From assembly GCA_021800445.1 (NCBI GenBank), contig JAJYYZ010000021.1, positions 1 through 33,443 of the forward strand: a stretch of 33,443 nt of DNA. The letters are read 5' to 3'. A program made the position numbers and the translations under genes. Below are positions 17,565-26,880 of this stretch, piece after piece. The notes under the pieces were generated by a model. That model saw only the letters and a program-made list of their open reading frames with translations. It was not told where the DNA came from and searched no databases. Source of the stretch: a bacterium. Its GTDB lineage: Bacteria > Thermotogota > Thermotogae > Mesoaciditogales > Mesoaciditogaceae. Each line of letters begins with the position of its first letter. The first letter of the stretch is position 1.

Positions 17565-19448
17565 ATGAAAAAACTTTTATTTCTTACGCTGGCCATTATG
17601 ATTCCGGTTTTTGCGATCGGTGTATCTGTTTCTTTGACGGCAACACCAACTTTTCTTTTGAATGGCACCGTAACTTTGACCATGTACTCATCTCCGACCA
17701 TTTCATCTTCCGCTTCCGCCGTTATTTTGGTTTACAATTCATCGACAGTTTCAACTCAAACTTTGATTCCATCCTTTGTTGACGGTAAATACATCTGTAA
17801 CTACAACGTTAGCGATCATGCGAATTACAAAGCGCAGGGTATTTTACAGACTGCCAGCGCGAACTTTGTTTCAAACATCACAACTTTTACAAGTGATATA
17901 CCTGCCGCAAGTGTTCAATCGACGATCGTTTACGTCCCTTTCATATCCAACGGATTACAATCTTACGTTGTGAATGTCCAAAATATAGGCTCCAAAACAC
18001 TTTCTTTCACAAATTTTTCTTCTCCGACTGGCCTTTCAATAAATCCTACGGCCGGACAGATTCCGGCAGGTGAATCGGCAACTTTTTCCGTAAAACCGAC
18101 TGGCGTTTTTCTTCCGTCTAAAAGTTATACGCTTGATGCCATCATGCGTACAAATGATCCCCGAACTGGAATGTCCGATTATTTGCTTGCAAGATTCTTG
18201 TTAGGACCTGACGGACTTGTGGTGATGCCCGTTTCAATTTCAGGCACAAGTTTTGGTGTCGGTAGCAACGTATCCGCAAATTTTTCAATTTATTATTCGA
18301 ATAACGTTTCGCTTTCTTACGTTTACGTGGTGTGGTTGACCCCGCAAAATTCGCAAATGTTGAGTTTACAGCCATCTGGAAGCGATTTTTCATCGACTTT
18401 GAATATGACCTTACCCGGTACTTACACTTTGTCAAAGATAATAGTTGGGTATGTGTACAAAAATCAAAGTCTTGAAATGAGCGTAAATCCAGGCGTGAGT
18501 GTACGGGCAGTTAACATCACTCCTTCCATGAACATAAACCTTGTCAACGGCAAAGATCAGGTAGTTGTGAATGTTTCTTCGGTATCTACACCGACTGTCA
18601 CGGTTAAAGACGTTTCTGTCAACTATGTTGTTCCGGTGAAAAACATAAATCAAACATGGGTTGGCACTTACACGTACAGCAACAAGCCTGGAAATGTTAC
18701 CATCACGGCAACTTTTCTGAATACTTCAAGTGTGATATCGAAAAGTTTTTCAAAATACATGGTAAGCGGTGGGATAAACATCACCCTTTCCGATGGCGGA
18801 TGGGTTACGATTCCGCCCAATGCTTTCTCTTCTCCATCTTTGATGGCCGTCTACCTTGAAAGTTTCAATCCGCAGGATTTTTACACAGGTTATTCGAATT
18901 TCAACCAGGTATCGGATGCGATCTCCATCGTTTCTGACGTCACACCTGTTGCTTCTTTTAGTTACAATCTTTACTTTTTCAATCAAACTGTAAATGGACT
19001 TTTTGGTGATATAAAGGTTTATTCGTATCAGAATGGAAAATGGCAACTCTCACCGGTGCCACTTAACGTTGAAGTGGGCATGCAAATGGTTAATTTTCAA
19101 GATCAAACCGGGACTTACGCACTCGGATTGAATGCGCAGGTGCAACGCAACCAGTCCCCTTCGATCATCTCGTTTTGGTCAGTCCCTTCTAATTTGATTG
19201 GACAGGGAAATGTTTATTTCTATCTGACCGTAAACAATGACTGTTATTACAAATTGTATCTGTACGATATGCGTGGCAGGATCGTCGGATTTCAAAGCGG
19301 AATGGCAGTATCTTCGAATAGAAATCTCGTTTACACGCTTGATCCATCTTCAATTTCAAACGGTTTATACGTTGCGGCTATAGGAATTGGAAATCTTCCA
19401 AATAATTTCACACAAACTCGATCAATACCGTTTGCGATCTCTAAATGA
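17565..19448 (+). CDS. secreted, multi-domain beta-sandwich surface protein (unknown function)
   Basis: ATG 17565 follows GGGGAGG and starts a clear signal peptide (MKKLLFLTLAIMIPVFAIG); the mature part has about 605 residues rich in Ser, Thr, Val, Asn and aromatic residues in alternating patterns. A HYDIN/BACON-like domain is suggested around residues 110-205 (VQNIGSKTLSF, then SINPTAGQIPAGESATFSV, then RTNDPR). Further Ig-like segments follow, and the last 95 residues resemble a FlgD/Por-tail type Ig domain (YKLYLYDMRGRIVG, SNGLYVAAI). No enzyme motif is visible. It is 9 bp from a gene for a probable outer-membrane barrel, so the two may act together at the cell surface or toga. Confidence 0.8.
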   Translation: MKKLLFLTLAIMIPVFAIGVSVSLTATPTFLLNGTVTLTMYSSPTISSSASAVILVYNSSTVSTQTLIPSFVDGKYICNYNVSDHANYKAQGILQTASANFVSNITTFTSDIPAASVQSTIVYVPFISNGLQSYVVNVQNIGSKTLSFTNFSSPTGLSINPTAGQIPAGESATFSVKPTGVFLPSKSYTLDAIMRTNDPRTGMSDYLLARFLLGPDGLVVMPVSISGTSFGVGSNVSANFSIYYSNNVSLSYVYVVWLTPQNSQMLSLQPSGSDFSSTLNMTLPGTYTLSKIIVGYVYKNQSLEMSVNPGVSVRAVNITPSMNINLVNGKDQVVVNVSSVSTPTVTVKDVSVNYVVPVKNINQTWVGTYTYSNKPGNVTITATFLNTSSVISKSFSKYMVSGGINITLSDGGWVTIPPNAFSSPSLMAVYLESFNPQDFYTGYSNFNQVSDAISIVSDVTPVASFSYNLYFFNQTVNGLFGDIKVYSYQNGKWQLSPVPLNVEVGMQMVNFQDQTGTYALGLNAQVQRNQSPSIISFWSVPSNLIGQGNVYFYLTVNNDCYYKLYLYDMRGRIVGFQSGMAVSSNRNLVYTLDPSSISNGLYVAAIGIGNLPNNFTQTRSIPFAISK

Positions 19449-19457
19449 GGTGATAAG

Positions 19458-20303
19458 ATGAAAAAGATAATTTATGTTCTCTTACTTCTAACGTTTTTTT
19501 CGATTGTCACTTTTGGCGATGTGCTGGACGAGTTAGACAATCCATCCGCCTACGGCATATCTATGGGTGGTGCTTTATACACCGTTTTTGCAGGGCCGCA
19601 ATCCATCGCTTACAATCCTGCTGGAATCGCGACTGAAGGCGGCTTTTTCTTTTCCCATGTGGAACATTACTTGGGAGTTATAAGAAACGATTTTCTTGCC
19701 GGATCTTTAAATGTCGGCAACTTTTACTTTGGTAGTTCAATGCAAACAACCAGATCGGTAGATGTCAGCGATTTAAATTATTCTCAATACATATTTTCTG
19801 GGGCAATCGCTTATAGAATAAAAAATATCTCAATAGGCACGGACATGAACGGCTTTTTTGGCACAGACGTGGTAAATGGGTTTTCAATGGATTTGGGTGG
19901 CATATTTCAAACTGGTAACTACACTTTTGCGGCTGTTTTGAAAAATGCCTTGGCTTCCATAACATGGCAATCCACACCACCGACTGTCGAGAATTACCCG
20001 ACAGAGATGATCCTTGGAGTCGGTTATTCATCTTCATCTTTTGATGTTAACACTTTTGTTAACTTCACATCAAAAGAATTTGGTGCCGGCGTTCAATTTC
20101 CTCTGACGAAATTCTTCAGCATTGTATGTGGTTACAAAGGATCAATAGGTACCCAGATCTCAAACGCGTTAAATGCGGGTTTAGTTGTTAAGAATTACCT
20201 TGGTTTCGATCTTTTCGTTTCTTACACTTTTCTTGATTCAGCGAATTTTGGCCAACTCCTCAGTCCTTTTACTGTCTCTATGAATTATAATTTTGGAGGT
20301 TGA
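19458..20303 (+). CDS. outer-membrane beta-barrel protein (UPF0164/PorV-like)
   Basis: The 281-residue product has a signal peptide (MKKIIYVLLLLTFFSIVTFG), then the FadL/PorV-type opening ISMGGALYTVFAGPQSIAYN and PAGIA. Alternating amphipathic strands run to the C-terminus, which ends in SMNYNFGG, close to a beta-barrel sorting signal. A UPF0164 family of such proteins exists in Thermotogota and spirochetes. It may form a pore or scaffold in the outer sheath. GAGGTGATAAG precedes the ATG, and the gene ends 4 bp before mutS2, so it is embedded in a housekeeping operon. Confidence 0.82.
   Translation: MKKIIYVLLLLTFFSIVTFGDVLDELDNPSAYGISMGGALYTVFAGPQSIAYNPAGIATEGGFFFSHVEHYLGVIRNDFLAGSLNVGNFYFGSSMQTTRSVDVSDLNYSQYIFSGAIAYRIKNISIGTDMNGFFGTDVVNGFSMDLGGIFQTGNYTFAAVLKNALASITWQSTPPTVENYPTEMILGVGYSSSSFDVNTFVNFTSKEFGAGVQFPLTKFFSIVCGYKGSIGTQISNALNAGLVVKNYLGFDLFVSYTFLDSANFGQLLSPFTVSMNYNFGG
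20295..20299 (+). promoter_or_regulatory. ribosome binding site deciding the mutS2 start
   Basis: GGAGG within the last codons of the barrel-protein gene is 8 nt before TTG 20308. The earlier in-frame TTG at 20293 overlaps the site itself and is therefore not the start. Confidence 0.7.
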
Positions 20304-20307
20304 AGTT

Positions 20308-22593
20308 TTGAAAGTCGATCGTAAAACCCTTCAAGAATTGGAATTCTACACTTTTATAGATACTTTAAAAGATCTATCTTTTTCTCCTTACGGGAGAAAA
20401 TATTTTGATAATCTGAAATTTGACGTGGATCCACAGGAGGAATATTTAAAGGTTATCGGAGTTACAGAGATCTTTCAACAAATAACTTCTTTGTTGTCCA
20501 AGGTTGAATACATGGAAGAACCTTTGAAATTGATTTTAAACGGCAAAAGAATCGGCACAAAGGATCTCGTTGATTTTGGGGAACTGTTCAGAATGTCGAA
20601 AAAAGTTTCAGATTTACTTTTGTCTGTGCCTTCAATGGTCAGCGTTGCGGTACAGATGATTCCTCCGAAGGGGTTTGTCGAATTTTGCGATAAAACCTTT
20701 AATCCAGATGGAAGTGTTAAAGACAGTGCCTCTCCAGAACTCGTCAGAATTAGAAAGGAAATACATGGAATAGAGCAAGAAATAGATGACAGGATAAAAA
20801 AAATGATCGCAGAAGGAGTGAAATCAGGTTACATTTCAGAAGCGCTTGTTGTCCAGCGACACGAAAGATATGTACTTCCCGTTGATGCGCAAAGTCGATC
20901 CAGAGTAAAAGGCATAATACACGGTCAATCGGCAACAGGACTCACCTACTACGTTGAGCCGGAAGAGATGATAGAACTTAACGATGCACTTGCCATAGCG
21001 AGATCTAAAGAATCCATCGAGATATCGAAAATAGTCAACAACGGAATTGATATGATAGCCAAGAACGCCGACACGATCTTCAAACTCATGAATGCAATGG
21101 GCGAATTTGACTTTATTTACGCAAAAATTTCTTACAGTCTAAAAAATTCATGCATCATACCGGTGGCAAGAACGGATGGATTCATCAAAGTGGTAGGAGG
21201 TCGTAATCCGCTTATTTCAAATGATAAAGTCGTTCCCGTGGATGTTGAAATAAAGGACACAGATCGTGTTATAGTCGTAAGCGGGCCAAATATGGGCGGT
21301 AAAACGGCCTTTTTAAAGACGATAGGCCTCTTTTCCCTGATGTCTGCGCTTGGTATTCCCATTCCGGCAAAAAGCGGAACCGAACTTTCACTTTTTCAAT
21401 CACTTTACTCGGACATAGGTGATGATCAGTCCGTTAAAAATGAATTGAGCACTTTTTCTGCAAGAGTTTTGAGGGAAAATGAAATATGCAAGATGTCAAA
21501 CGCTGAAACGATCGTTTTGATAGACGAGATAGGAGAGGGGACGGAACCATCTGAAGGTGTTGCCTTTGCAAAGTCTATCCTTGATATCTTGATTTCTAAA
21601 GGTACAAAGGTGCTTGTCACCACACATCTTTTGGAACTTAAAAATCTTGCCTACTCCATCAAGAATGTCAGAAATGCCTCGGTGGGTTTTGACATCGAAA
21701 AGATGGAACCGACTTACCGCGTGTACATGGATCTGCCTGGCAGAAGCAGGGCACTTGAAATCATTGAAAAAATGGGTGTGTCAAAAGAAATTATCGAAAA
21801 TTTTAAGAAAAATAGATCAACCGCTTTTTCAAACGGCGATATGCTCATAGAAGAACTTCAAATCAGAATCCGCGATTACGAAGATAAAATCGAAAATATA
21901 ACGCAAAGAGAAAAAGTCCTTGACCAAAAAGAAAAAGATTACGAATCTAAATTTGAAAAGTTGAAATCGAAAGAAATAGCAGAATTATCTTCGGAAGTAA
22001 GGTCGCTTTCGGAGCAAATTCTTAAGATAAAGAAAGAAACAGAAGAGGCCATACACAGGTTAAGATCATCAAACAATGAAGATGAACTCGTGATGCAAAA
22101 CAAAAAACTTGAAGAATTGAGAAAAATTCTTGAAAAATCTGAAACTGGAAAATCGTCGAATCCTTCTTTTGATTCAACATCTTACGTAAAAATAAAAGGT
22201 ACCGATGTGATTGGGAAGATAAAATCACTCAAAAAAGATTCTGTCATCCTTGATGTTGAAGGATCGAATGTCGAAATTTCTCCAGAAAAACTCGAAAAGA
22301 TTGAAAAACCCCAAAAAGTCAAAACAGCCAGAGAAAACGTTGAATATGTCAAAAATGAAAAAATTTCAAATGAAATAGATGTAAGAGGATTAACGGTAGA
22401 AGATGCGATTCCACTTGTTGAAGAATTTATTGAGCATATGATAAAATCTAATTCGGTTGGTTTTATAATTCACGGTAAAGGTACTGGAAGACTTTCAAAT
22501 GGGATATGGGCCTTTTTGAGATCAAAGCACGTCAAATTCAGAATAGGACGTGAAGGTGAAGGTGGTACTGGAGTAACTGTGATAGGAGAATAA
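20308..22593 (+). CDS. mutS2: endonuclease MutS2
   Basis: The product has 761 residues from TTG 20308. The lever/clamp region leads to the MutS-type ATPase with Walker A GPNMGGKT (near 326) and Walker B VLIDEIGEGTEPSEG (near 405). A long charged coiled coil follows (about 510-615), then a KOW-like linker and a C-terminal Smr nuclease domain with DVRGLTVEDA and HGKGTG (near 721). MutS2 suppresses homologous recombination and, in Bacillus, rescues collided ribosomes; it does not do mismatch repair. The first in-frame start would overlap the barrel-protein gene and is not supported by a ribosome site. Confidence 0.96.
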   Translation: MKVDRKTLQELEFYTFIDTLKDLSFSPYGRKYFDNLKFDVDPQEEYLKVIGVTEIFQQITSLLSKVEYMEEPLKLILNGKRIGTKDLVDFGELFRMSKKVSDLLLSVPSMVSVAVQMIPPKGFVEFCDKTFNPDGSVKDSASPELVRIRKEIHGIEQEIDDRIKKMIAEGVKSGYISEALVVQRHERYVLPVDAQSRSRVKGIIHGQSATGLTYYVEPEEMIELNDALAIARSKESIEISKIVNNGIDMIAKNADTIFKLMNAMGEFDFIYAKISYSLKNSCIIPVARTDGFIKVVGGRNPLISNDKVVPVDVEIKDTDRVIVVSGPNMGGKTAFLKTIGLFSLMSALGIPIPAKSGTELSLFQSLYSDIGDDQSVKNELSTFSARVLRENEICKMSNAETIVLIDEIGEGTEPSEGVAFAKSILDILISKGTKVLVTTHLLELKNLAYSIKNVRNASVGFDIEKMEPTYRVYMDLPGRSRALEIIEKMGVSKEIIENFKKNRSTAFSNGDMLIEELQIRIRDYEDKIENITQREKVLDQKEKDYESKFEKLKSKEIAELSSEVRSLSEQILKIKKETEEAIHRLRSSNNEDELVMQNKKLEELRKILEKSETGKSSNPSFDSTSYVKIKGTDVIGKIKSLKKDSVILDVEGSNVEISPEKLEKIEKPQKVKTARENVEYVKNEKISNEIDVRGLTVEDAIPLVEEFIEHMIKSNSVGFIIHGKGTGRLSNGIWAFLRSKHVKFRIGREGEGGTGVTVIGE

Positions 22594-22637
22594 AAGTATG
22601 ATTTTCGTATTTGATGAAAATAAGCGTGATTTGGAAT

Positions 22638-24638
22638 ATGAAAGTTAAGAAATTTCCTGCCACTTTAGATGGATTAGGCAGCGCGGTGGCGTGGAAATAT
22701 CTTTATCCATCGTCTAAAATTTTACTCGTTGGCAAACCTGACGATGCTCTCAAGAAATTTCCTCAAATTGGGAATTTCGAGATAAATTTCAAAGAAGAAG
22801 AATTGGAATCTCCGAGATGCGAAACATCTCGACTTTTGATGAAAATCAAAAAAAAGCAGTTAAATCCCTCCATCGAAGATATGAAGTTGTTTGCCTTTGT
22901 GACATATTCAAAAACAAAGGCTTTACTTGATCCGATAACCAATGAAGATGATGCGCTCGCCCTTGCCTTTTGTGTGAAATCTGGTCTCAATCTTGGTTCA
23001 ATTATGGCGGAATTTTCGGAAAAAGTGAATCTTTTAGCCGAAAATATAATGACAAGTCCGGTCACAACCGTTAAAATCGGGACCAGCGTTTCAGATGTGA
23101 AAAAGGTGATCGACAAAACAGGCCTTACAGGACTTCCAGTTGTAGATGAAGAAAATCACGCGCTTGGTATGGTGACAAAAAAAGACCTTGATCGTGCCAT
23201 CAAATCCGGCATCGATGATTTATCACTTGTGATGAGCATACCGCTTATAACCGTCAAAGGTGACGATCAAGTTCATAAAATAGGAGAATTGATGGCCACT
23301 CGCGACGTTGGACGGATTGTGGTTGTCGATGGCGATCAAAGGGTAATTGGAATAATAACAAGGAGAGATCTTGTAAGGGCAATCGTAAGCACAACGATGG
23401 AATACCACATTGTATGGAATATGATCGACAAGATGAAAAAAACCCTTTCTTCTAAACTTTTTTCTATGCTTAAAGAAATCGGTGAATTTGCCTTTTCAAG
23501 GGGAGAAAAGATATACGCAGTTGGGGGCTTTGTAAGAGATCTCATCATGGGCACAGAAAGTCTCGACATAGATACCGTCGTTGAAGGGGATGGAATCGAA
23601 ATGGCAAAAACTTTTGCGAGTTTTAGAAATGTTCGATGTCTTACATATCCAGAATTTGGGACGGCAACGATAAAGTTAAATGGAATATCGATAGATTTTG
23701 CAACAGCCCGTACGGAATATTATGAAGTGCCCGGAGCGTTGCCCAAGGTTGAAAGATCTAATTTAAGACGGGACCTTTACAGAAGGGATTTTACGATAAA
23801 CGCTATGGCGATAGATCTAACTCCGGACAATTTCGGAATGATGATAGATTTTTTTGGTGGAATGGAAGACATCAGAAATAAAAAGATACGTGTATTGCAC
23901 AGTTTGAGTTTTGTAGAAGATCCAACGAGAATTCTCAGAGCCTTAAGATATGCCGCAAGATTTGATTATGGATTATCATCGAACACAGAATCACTGCTGC
24001 TGAATGCGATTAAAAATGGCTATCTTTTCTCTGTGACACCATCAAGAATCAGATCGGAATTTGAAAGATCCATTGAAGATGAAAGGGCTTCTAAGATATT
24101 CGAATTTTATCAGCAATATGGTATTTTAAAAGTGCTTTACTGTGAGTCGAACATCAACTTCTCGAAATTCTTTACAATGGCAAAAATGGATGAATTCGTG
24201 AAGTTAAACAAACTGTACGCCATTTTTTTGCTTATTCTTAAGAATTGTCAATTTAAAAGATCGGTTAAAATAATAAAAATTTATGGAATGCCTTCGAAAT
24301 TTGTTAACACTCTTTCATTAATCCAAACTGATGAGTTCATCTCATCAGTTGCAAATCCAAAAAGTAATTTCGATCTCTACATTTTGATGAAATCACTTCC
24401 CATTGAGGCAACATTTGCGCTTGCTTACGATGAAAGAACCGAAAAAAGTGCTTTTAAATATTTGGATGAGTTATCTAAAATAACGCTTAAAAAAATTAAC
24501 GGTGCTCTCTTAAAGGAGAAGTATAGTATGGACGGTATGGACATAAAACATACACTCGAAAAAATAATTGAAATGAAGATGAATTTTGGAATGGATGAGG
24601 AAGAAGCGATTAAAAAGATAATTGGTGATACAAATTGA
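22638..24638 (+). CDS. cca: CBS-domain tRNA nucleotidyltransferase (CCA-, CC- or A-adding) with a reduced DHH-like N-terminus
   Basis: The product has about 666 residues. Residues 1-130 resemble a shrunken DHH phosphoesterase domain: LDGLGSAVAWKYLYP matches the usual NPDFDxxxSAxAxxKLxP start, but the usual DxD and the later DHH motif are missing. Two CBS domains follow (about 134-255). The nucleotidyltransferase head has AVGGFVRDLIMG (near 295), DIDTVV and RRDFTINAMAI, with RILRALRYAARF after it. Such proteins add all or part of the 3' CCA to tRNAs. ATG 22638 aligns best with family N-termini; frames from 22611/22614 are possible. The good ribosome site upstream serves a 16-codon frame (22598-22648) overlapping this start, so coupling is possible. 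Confidence 0.88.
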   Translation: MKVKKFPATLDGLGSAVAWKYLYPSSKILLVGKPDDALKKFPQIGNFEINFKEEELESPRCETSRLLMKIKKKQLNPSIEDMKLFAFVTYSKTKALLDPITNEDDALALAFCVKSGLNLGSIMAEFSEKVNLLAENIMTSPVTTVKIGTSVSDVKKVIDKTGLTGLPVVDEENHALGMVTKKDLDRAIKSGIDDLSLVMSIPLITVKGDDQVHKIGELMATRDVGRIVVVDGDQRVIGIITRRDLVRAIVSTTMEYHIVWNMIDKMKKTLSSKLFSMLKEIGEFAFSRGEKIYAVGGFVRDLIMGTESLDIDTVVEGDGIEMAKTFASFRNVRCLTYPEFGTATIKLNGISIDFATARTEYYEVPGALPKVERSNLRRDLYRRDFTINAMAIDLTPDNFGMMIDFFGGMEDIRNKKIRVLHSLSFVEDPTRILRALRYAARFDYGLSSNTESLLLNAIKNGYLFSVTPSRIRSEFERSIEDERASKIFEFYQQYGILKVLYCESNINFSKFFTMAKMDEFVKLNKLYAIFLLILKNCQFKRSVKIIKIYGMPSKFVNTLSLIQTDEFISSVANPKSNFDLYILMKSLPIEATFALAYDERTEKSAFKYLDELSKITLKKINGALLKEKYSMDGMDIKHTLEKIIEMKMNFGMDEEEAIKKIIGDTN

Positions 24639-25711
24639 AAAAATTCGCAATTTATGCCGTCATCATAGGTATAGTGTCTGTTGTGATGATATATTTGCTC
24701 AATTATTTCGGAGGCGGCATAAATATCAACGATCTTTATTTTTTCTTTTTTAAAAGTTGGTGGGGTCTCATCGGTATAGGGCTCATGATGGTTTCATGGG
24801 TAACAGACGCGCTCAGCACTTACATACTCGTTAGAATTTCAAAGTCGAAGATAAGTTTTTTCCGATCTTTTAAAGCAACCATCATATCAAACTTTTTTGG
24901 AATGATAACGCCTTCATCGACTGGCGGTCAACCTATGCAAGTGGTTTATTTGAATAAAGTTGGAGTTTCACCGGGAATATCGACTTCTATACTCGTTTTC
25001 AAATTTATAGCCTGGCAAGGTGCGATAGAGATGATAGCAATTTTTGAATTAAGACGCGCTATAGTGTTGTTAAACGGTGTCCCTTCTGCCCTTTCGCTTG
25101 CCATAATCGGCTTTATCATATCATCCTCAATAATAGTTCTTATGATACTTTTCAATTTTAACAGGAAAGTTTATAACATGTTTTTCAACGTTATAAGGAA
25201 ATTTATAGCACTATTCAAATTTAGCAAAAAGATAAGGCCAAAAGCCGAATGGTTACTTCAAAGGTTTGATAGCGAAATAGAAAAATATTCAGACAGTGCG
25301 AAGAATTTTACCCAGAAACCTTACATTTTGGTTCTTGTTTTCATACTTTCGATTGTATCAAGCGGCGCTGGCCTTTTGCTTGTACTTCCAACGATAGCGT
25401 CTTTAGGCCTTTTCAACAACGGCTTTCAGCAATTTTTGGATGTTTTGGCGATTCAATCGCTTGCCACACTTATAATATATTATTCTCCGACTCCCGGATC
25501 AACCGGAACCGCAGAGGGTGAATTTTACCTCTTCTTTTCGGCAATAGTGCCGGGAAGATACCTTGCAACCGTCACCATAGAATGGGGAATTTTGAGGTAT
25601 TTCATACCGTTGGTTATAGGATTTATCGTTGTGCTTTTTGAATCTTTGAGAGGAATAAAAGTTACTCCGGAAAAAGAAAAAGATGTTATAATAAAAGAGA
25701 AGTCTTCATAG
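24635..25711 (+). CDS. UPF0104/flippase-like integral membrane protein (lysylphosphatidylglycerol synthase TM-region family)
   Basis: This 358-residue protein has about eight spans and the family hallmarks TPSSTGGQPMQVVYL (residues about 92-106) and YYSPTPGSTGTAEG in the C-terminal half. The family is related to the membrane part of MprF, which flips lysyl-phosphatidylglycerol; stand-alone members are thought to move lipids or are uncharacterised. No synthetase domain is present. TTG 24635 overlaps the previous stop (TTGA), indicating translational coupling to the tRNA nucleotidyltransferase. Confidence 0.88.
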   Translation: MKKFAIYAVIIGIVSVVMIYLLNYFGGGININDLYFFFFKSWWGLIGIGLMMVSWVTDALSTYILVRISKSKISFFRSFKATIISNFFGMITPSSTGGQPMQVVYLNKVGVSPGISTSILVFKFIAWQGAIEMIAIFELRRAIVLLNGVPSALSLAIIGFIISSSIIVLMILFNFNRKVYNMFFNVIRKFIALFKFSKKIRPKAEWLLQRFDSEIEKYSDSAKNFTQKPYILVLVFILSIVSSGAGLLLVLPTIASLGLFNNGFQQFLDVLAIQSLATLIIYYSPTPGSTGTAEGEFYLFFSAIVPGRYLATVTIEWGILRYFIPLVIGFIVVLFESLRGIKVTPEKEKDVIIKEKSS

Positions 25712-25722
25712 GAGGTTTTAAC

Positions 25723-25932
25723 GTGAAAAAAGGTATACATCCACAGTTGCACGAAGTTACGGCTACATGCGCGTGTGGTGCGGAGTACAAGGTGTTATCT
25801 ACGAAGGATAAGATAACGTTAGAAGTGTGTTCCGCATGCCATCCGTTCTTCACAGGTAAAAGGTCAAACATAGTTGACATCGAAGGACAGGTTGATAGGT
25901 TTAACAAAAGATATTCAAACGCTAAAAAGTAA
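25723..25932 (+). CDS. rpmE: 50S ribosomal protein L31 (zinc-binding type)
   Basis: This 69-residue protein has a GTG start after AGGAGG. It has the conserved MKKGIHPQLHEV opening, zinc ligands Cys16, Cys18, Cys36 and Cys39, and the HPFFTGK motif. It belongs to the large subunit and contacts the small subunit. It is the last gene of the plus-strand run and is followed directly by a terminator hairpin. Confidence 0.98.
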   Translation: MKKGIHPQLHEVTATCACGAEYKVLSTKDKITLEVCSACHPFFTGKRSNIVDIEGQVDRFNKRYSNAKK

Positions 25933-25956
25933 AAACAGCCCAGGGGGCTGTTTTTC
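25931..25956. terminator. intrinsic terminator after rpmE (bidirectional shape)
   Basis: The stem AAAACAGCCC (25932-25941), 3-nt loop AGG, and GGGCTGTTTT (25945-25954) are followed by a T run. The A run before the stem gives the U tract for the minus strand, so the hairpin can also end the convergent asparagine synthetase transcript, whose stop codon begins at 25958. Confidence 0.9.
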
Positions 25957-26864
25957 TATATTGACACAGTTCCTGGCACTTTTGCGAATAACCTTGCTTC
26001 AGAGACATGCTTTAAATTACATACAAATCTTGTAAGTCTTTCGATACCGATTCCACATCCAGCCGATGGTGGAATCCCTTTTTTTACCTCATCAAGATAC
26101 CATCTTAAAGATTCCCGATCATTGCCTTTAAGACTCATTCTGTAAAGAATTTTTTCGTACTCGTGTTCTCTTTCTCCTCCGGAAATGGCTTCCCCGAAGC
26201 CATATGGGTATATAAGATCCATATCAACGAGAACCTTACCGTCTCCGTCTAACCTATCGTAAAATTCTCTTTCCTCTATCGGAATGTCTATGAGCCAAAA
26301 TGGTTCTATGGCCTTTTTTGAAAGGATAGTTTCGAAATCAGGACCATATTCATCGTAAGCCTCAAGGTATTTTACACGTTCAAAAGGAATTTTGGGAATT
26401 GAAAAATGAGGATTCATTGATCTGACGATCTGACCAAATTTTTCATCAACACCCTTAAAAATTTCCACGAACATGTTTTCTATAAGAGTTAAAATATCAT
26501 CCCTTTTTGCATCTTTGATTTCAAGATCAAGTTGCGTGAATTCTATAAGATGTCTTCCAGTTGATTTTTTTTCTTCCGTTTCGAGGCGTATGTTCGGAGA
26601 AAATGTGAAAATTTTCGGAAAAACTCTAACCGCAAGTTGTTTGTGAAAGATCATTGATTTGGTTAAAGCATACTGGCCATTGTAATAATCGATCGAAGCG
26701 TCAAAAACGCTGTGGTTGAGAGGATCGGTTATCGGAGAAATGATAACCGGCAGAATTTCTATAAATCCAGATTTTCTTAAAAATTGTCCGGATTCAGACA
26801 TGATCTCGCTTGAAATCTCTAACACTTCTCTTTTTACTTTAAGACTTTCCTGAACATTTACCAT
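25956..26864 (-). CDS. asparagine synthetase, AsnRS-derived (archaeal) type
   Basis: ATG 26864 follows AGGAGG at 7 nt and gives 302 residues. The protein is a class II aminoacyl-tRNA synthetase catalytic core without an anticodon-binding domain. FSPNIRLE at 88-95 and RHLIEFTQ at 104-111 form motif 2, and GCGIGIERLTRF at 269-280 is motif 3. An archaeal family of this build (studied in Pyrococcus) makes Asn from Asp, ammonia and ATP. The alternative is a stray AsnRS-like paralogue. The leader upstream carries five Asn codons and a terminator/antiterminator pair, which supports Asn supply. Coordinates start after the earlier ATG (26909), which lies in the attenuator hairpin. Confidence 0.87.
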   Translation of the reverse strand: MVNVQESLKVKREVLEISSEIMSESGQFLRKSGFIEILPVIISPITDPLNHSVFDASIDYYNGQYALTKSMIFHKQLAVRVFPKIFTFSPNIRLETEEKKSTGRHLIEFTQLDLEIKDAKRDDILTLIENMFVEIFKGVDEKFGQIVRSMNPHFSIPKIPFERVKYLEAYDEYGPDFETILSKKAIEPFWLIDIPIEEREFYDRLDGDGKVLVDMDLIYPYGFGEAISGGEREHEYEKILYRMSLKGNDRESLRWYLDEVKKGIPPSAGCGIGIERLTRFVCNLKHVSEARLFAKVPGTVSI

Positions 26865-26880
26865 TCTAACACCTCCTGAA

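Noticed and set aside
20308-22593. Mismatch repair MutS
   Set aside because: It lacks the mismatch-recognition domain and carries a C-terminal Smr domain, so it is MutS2.
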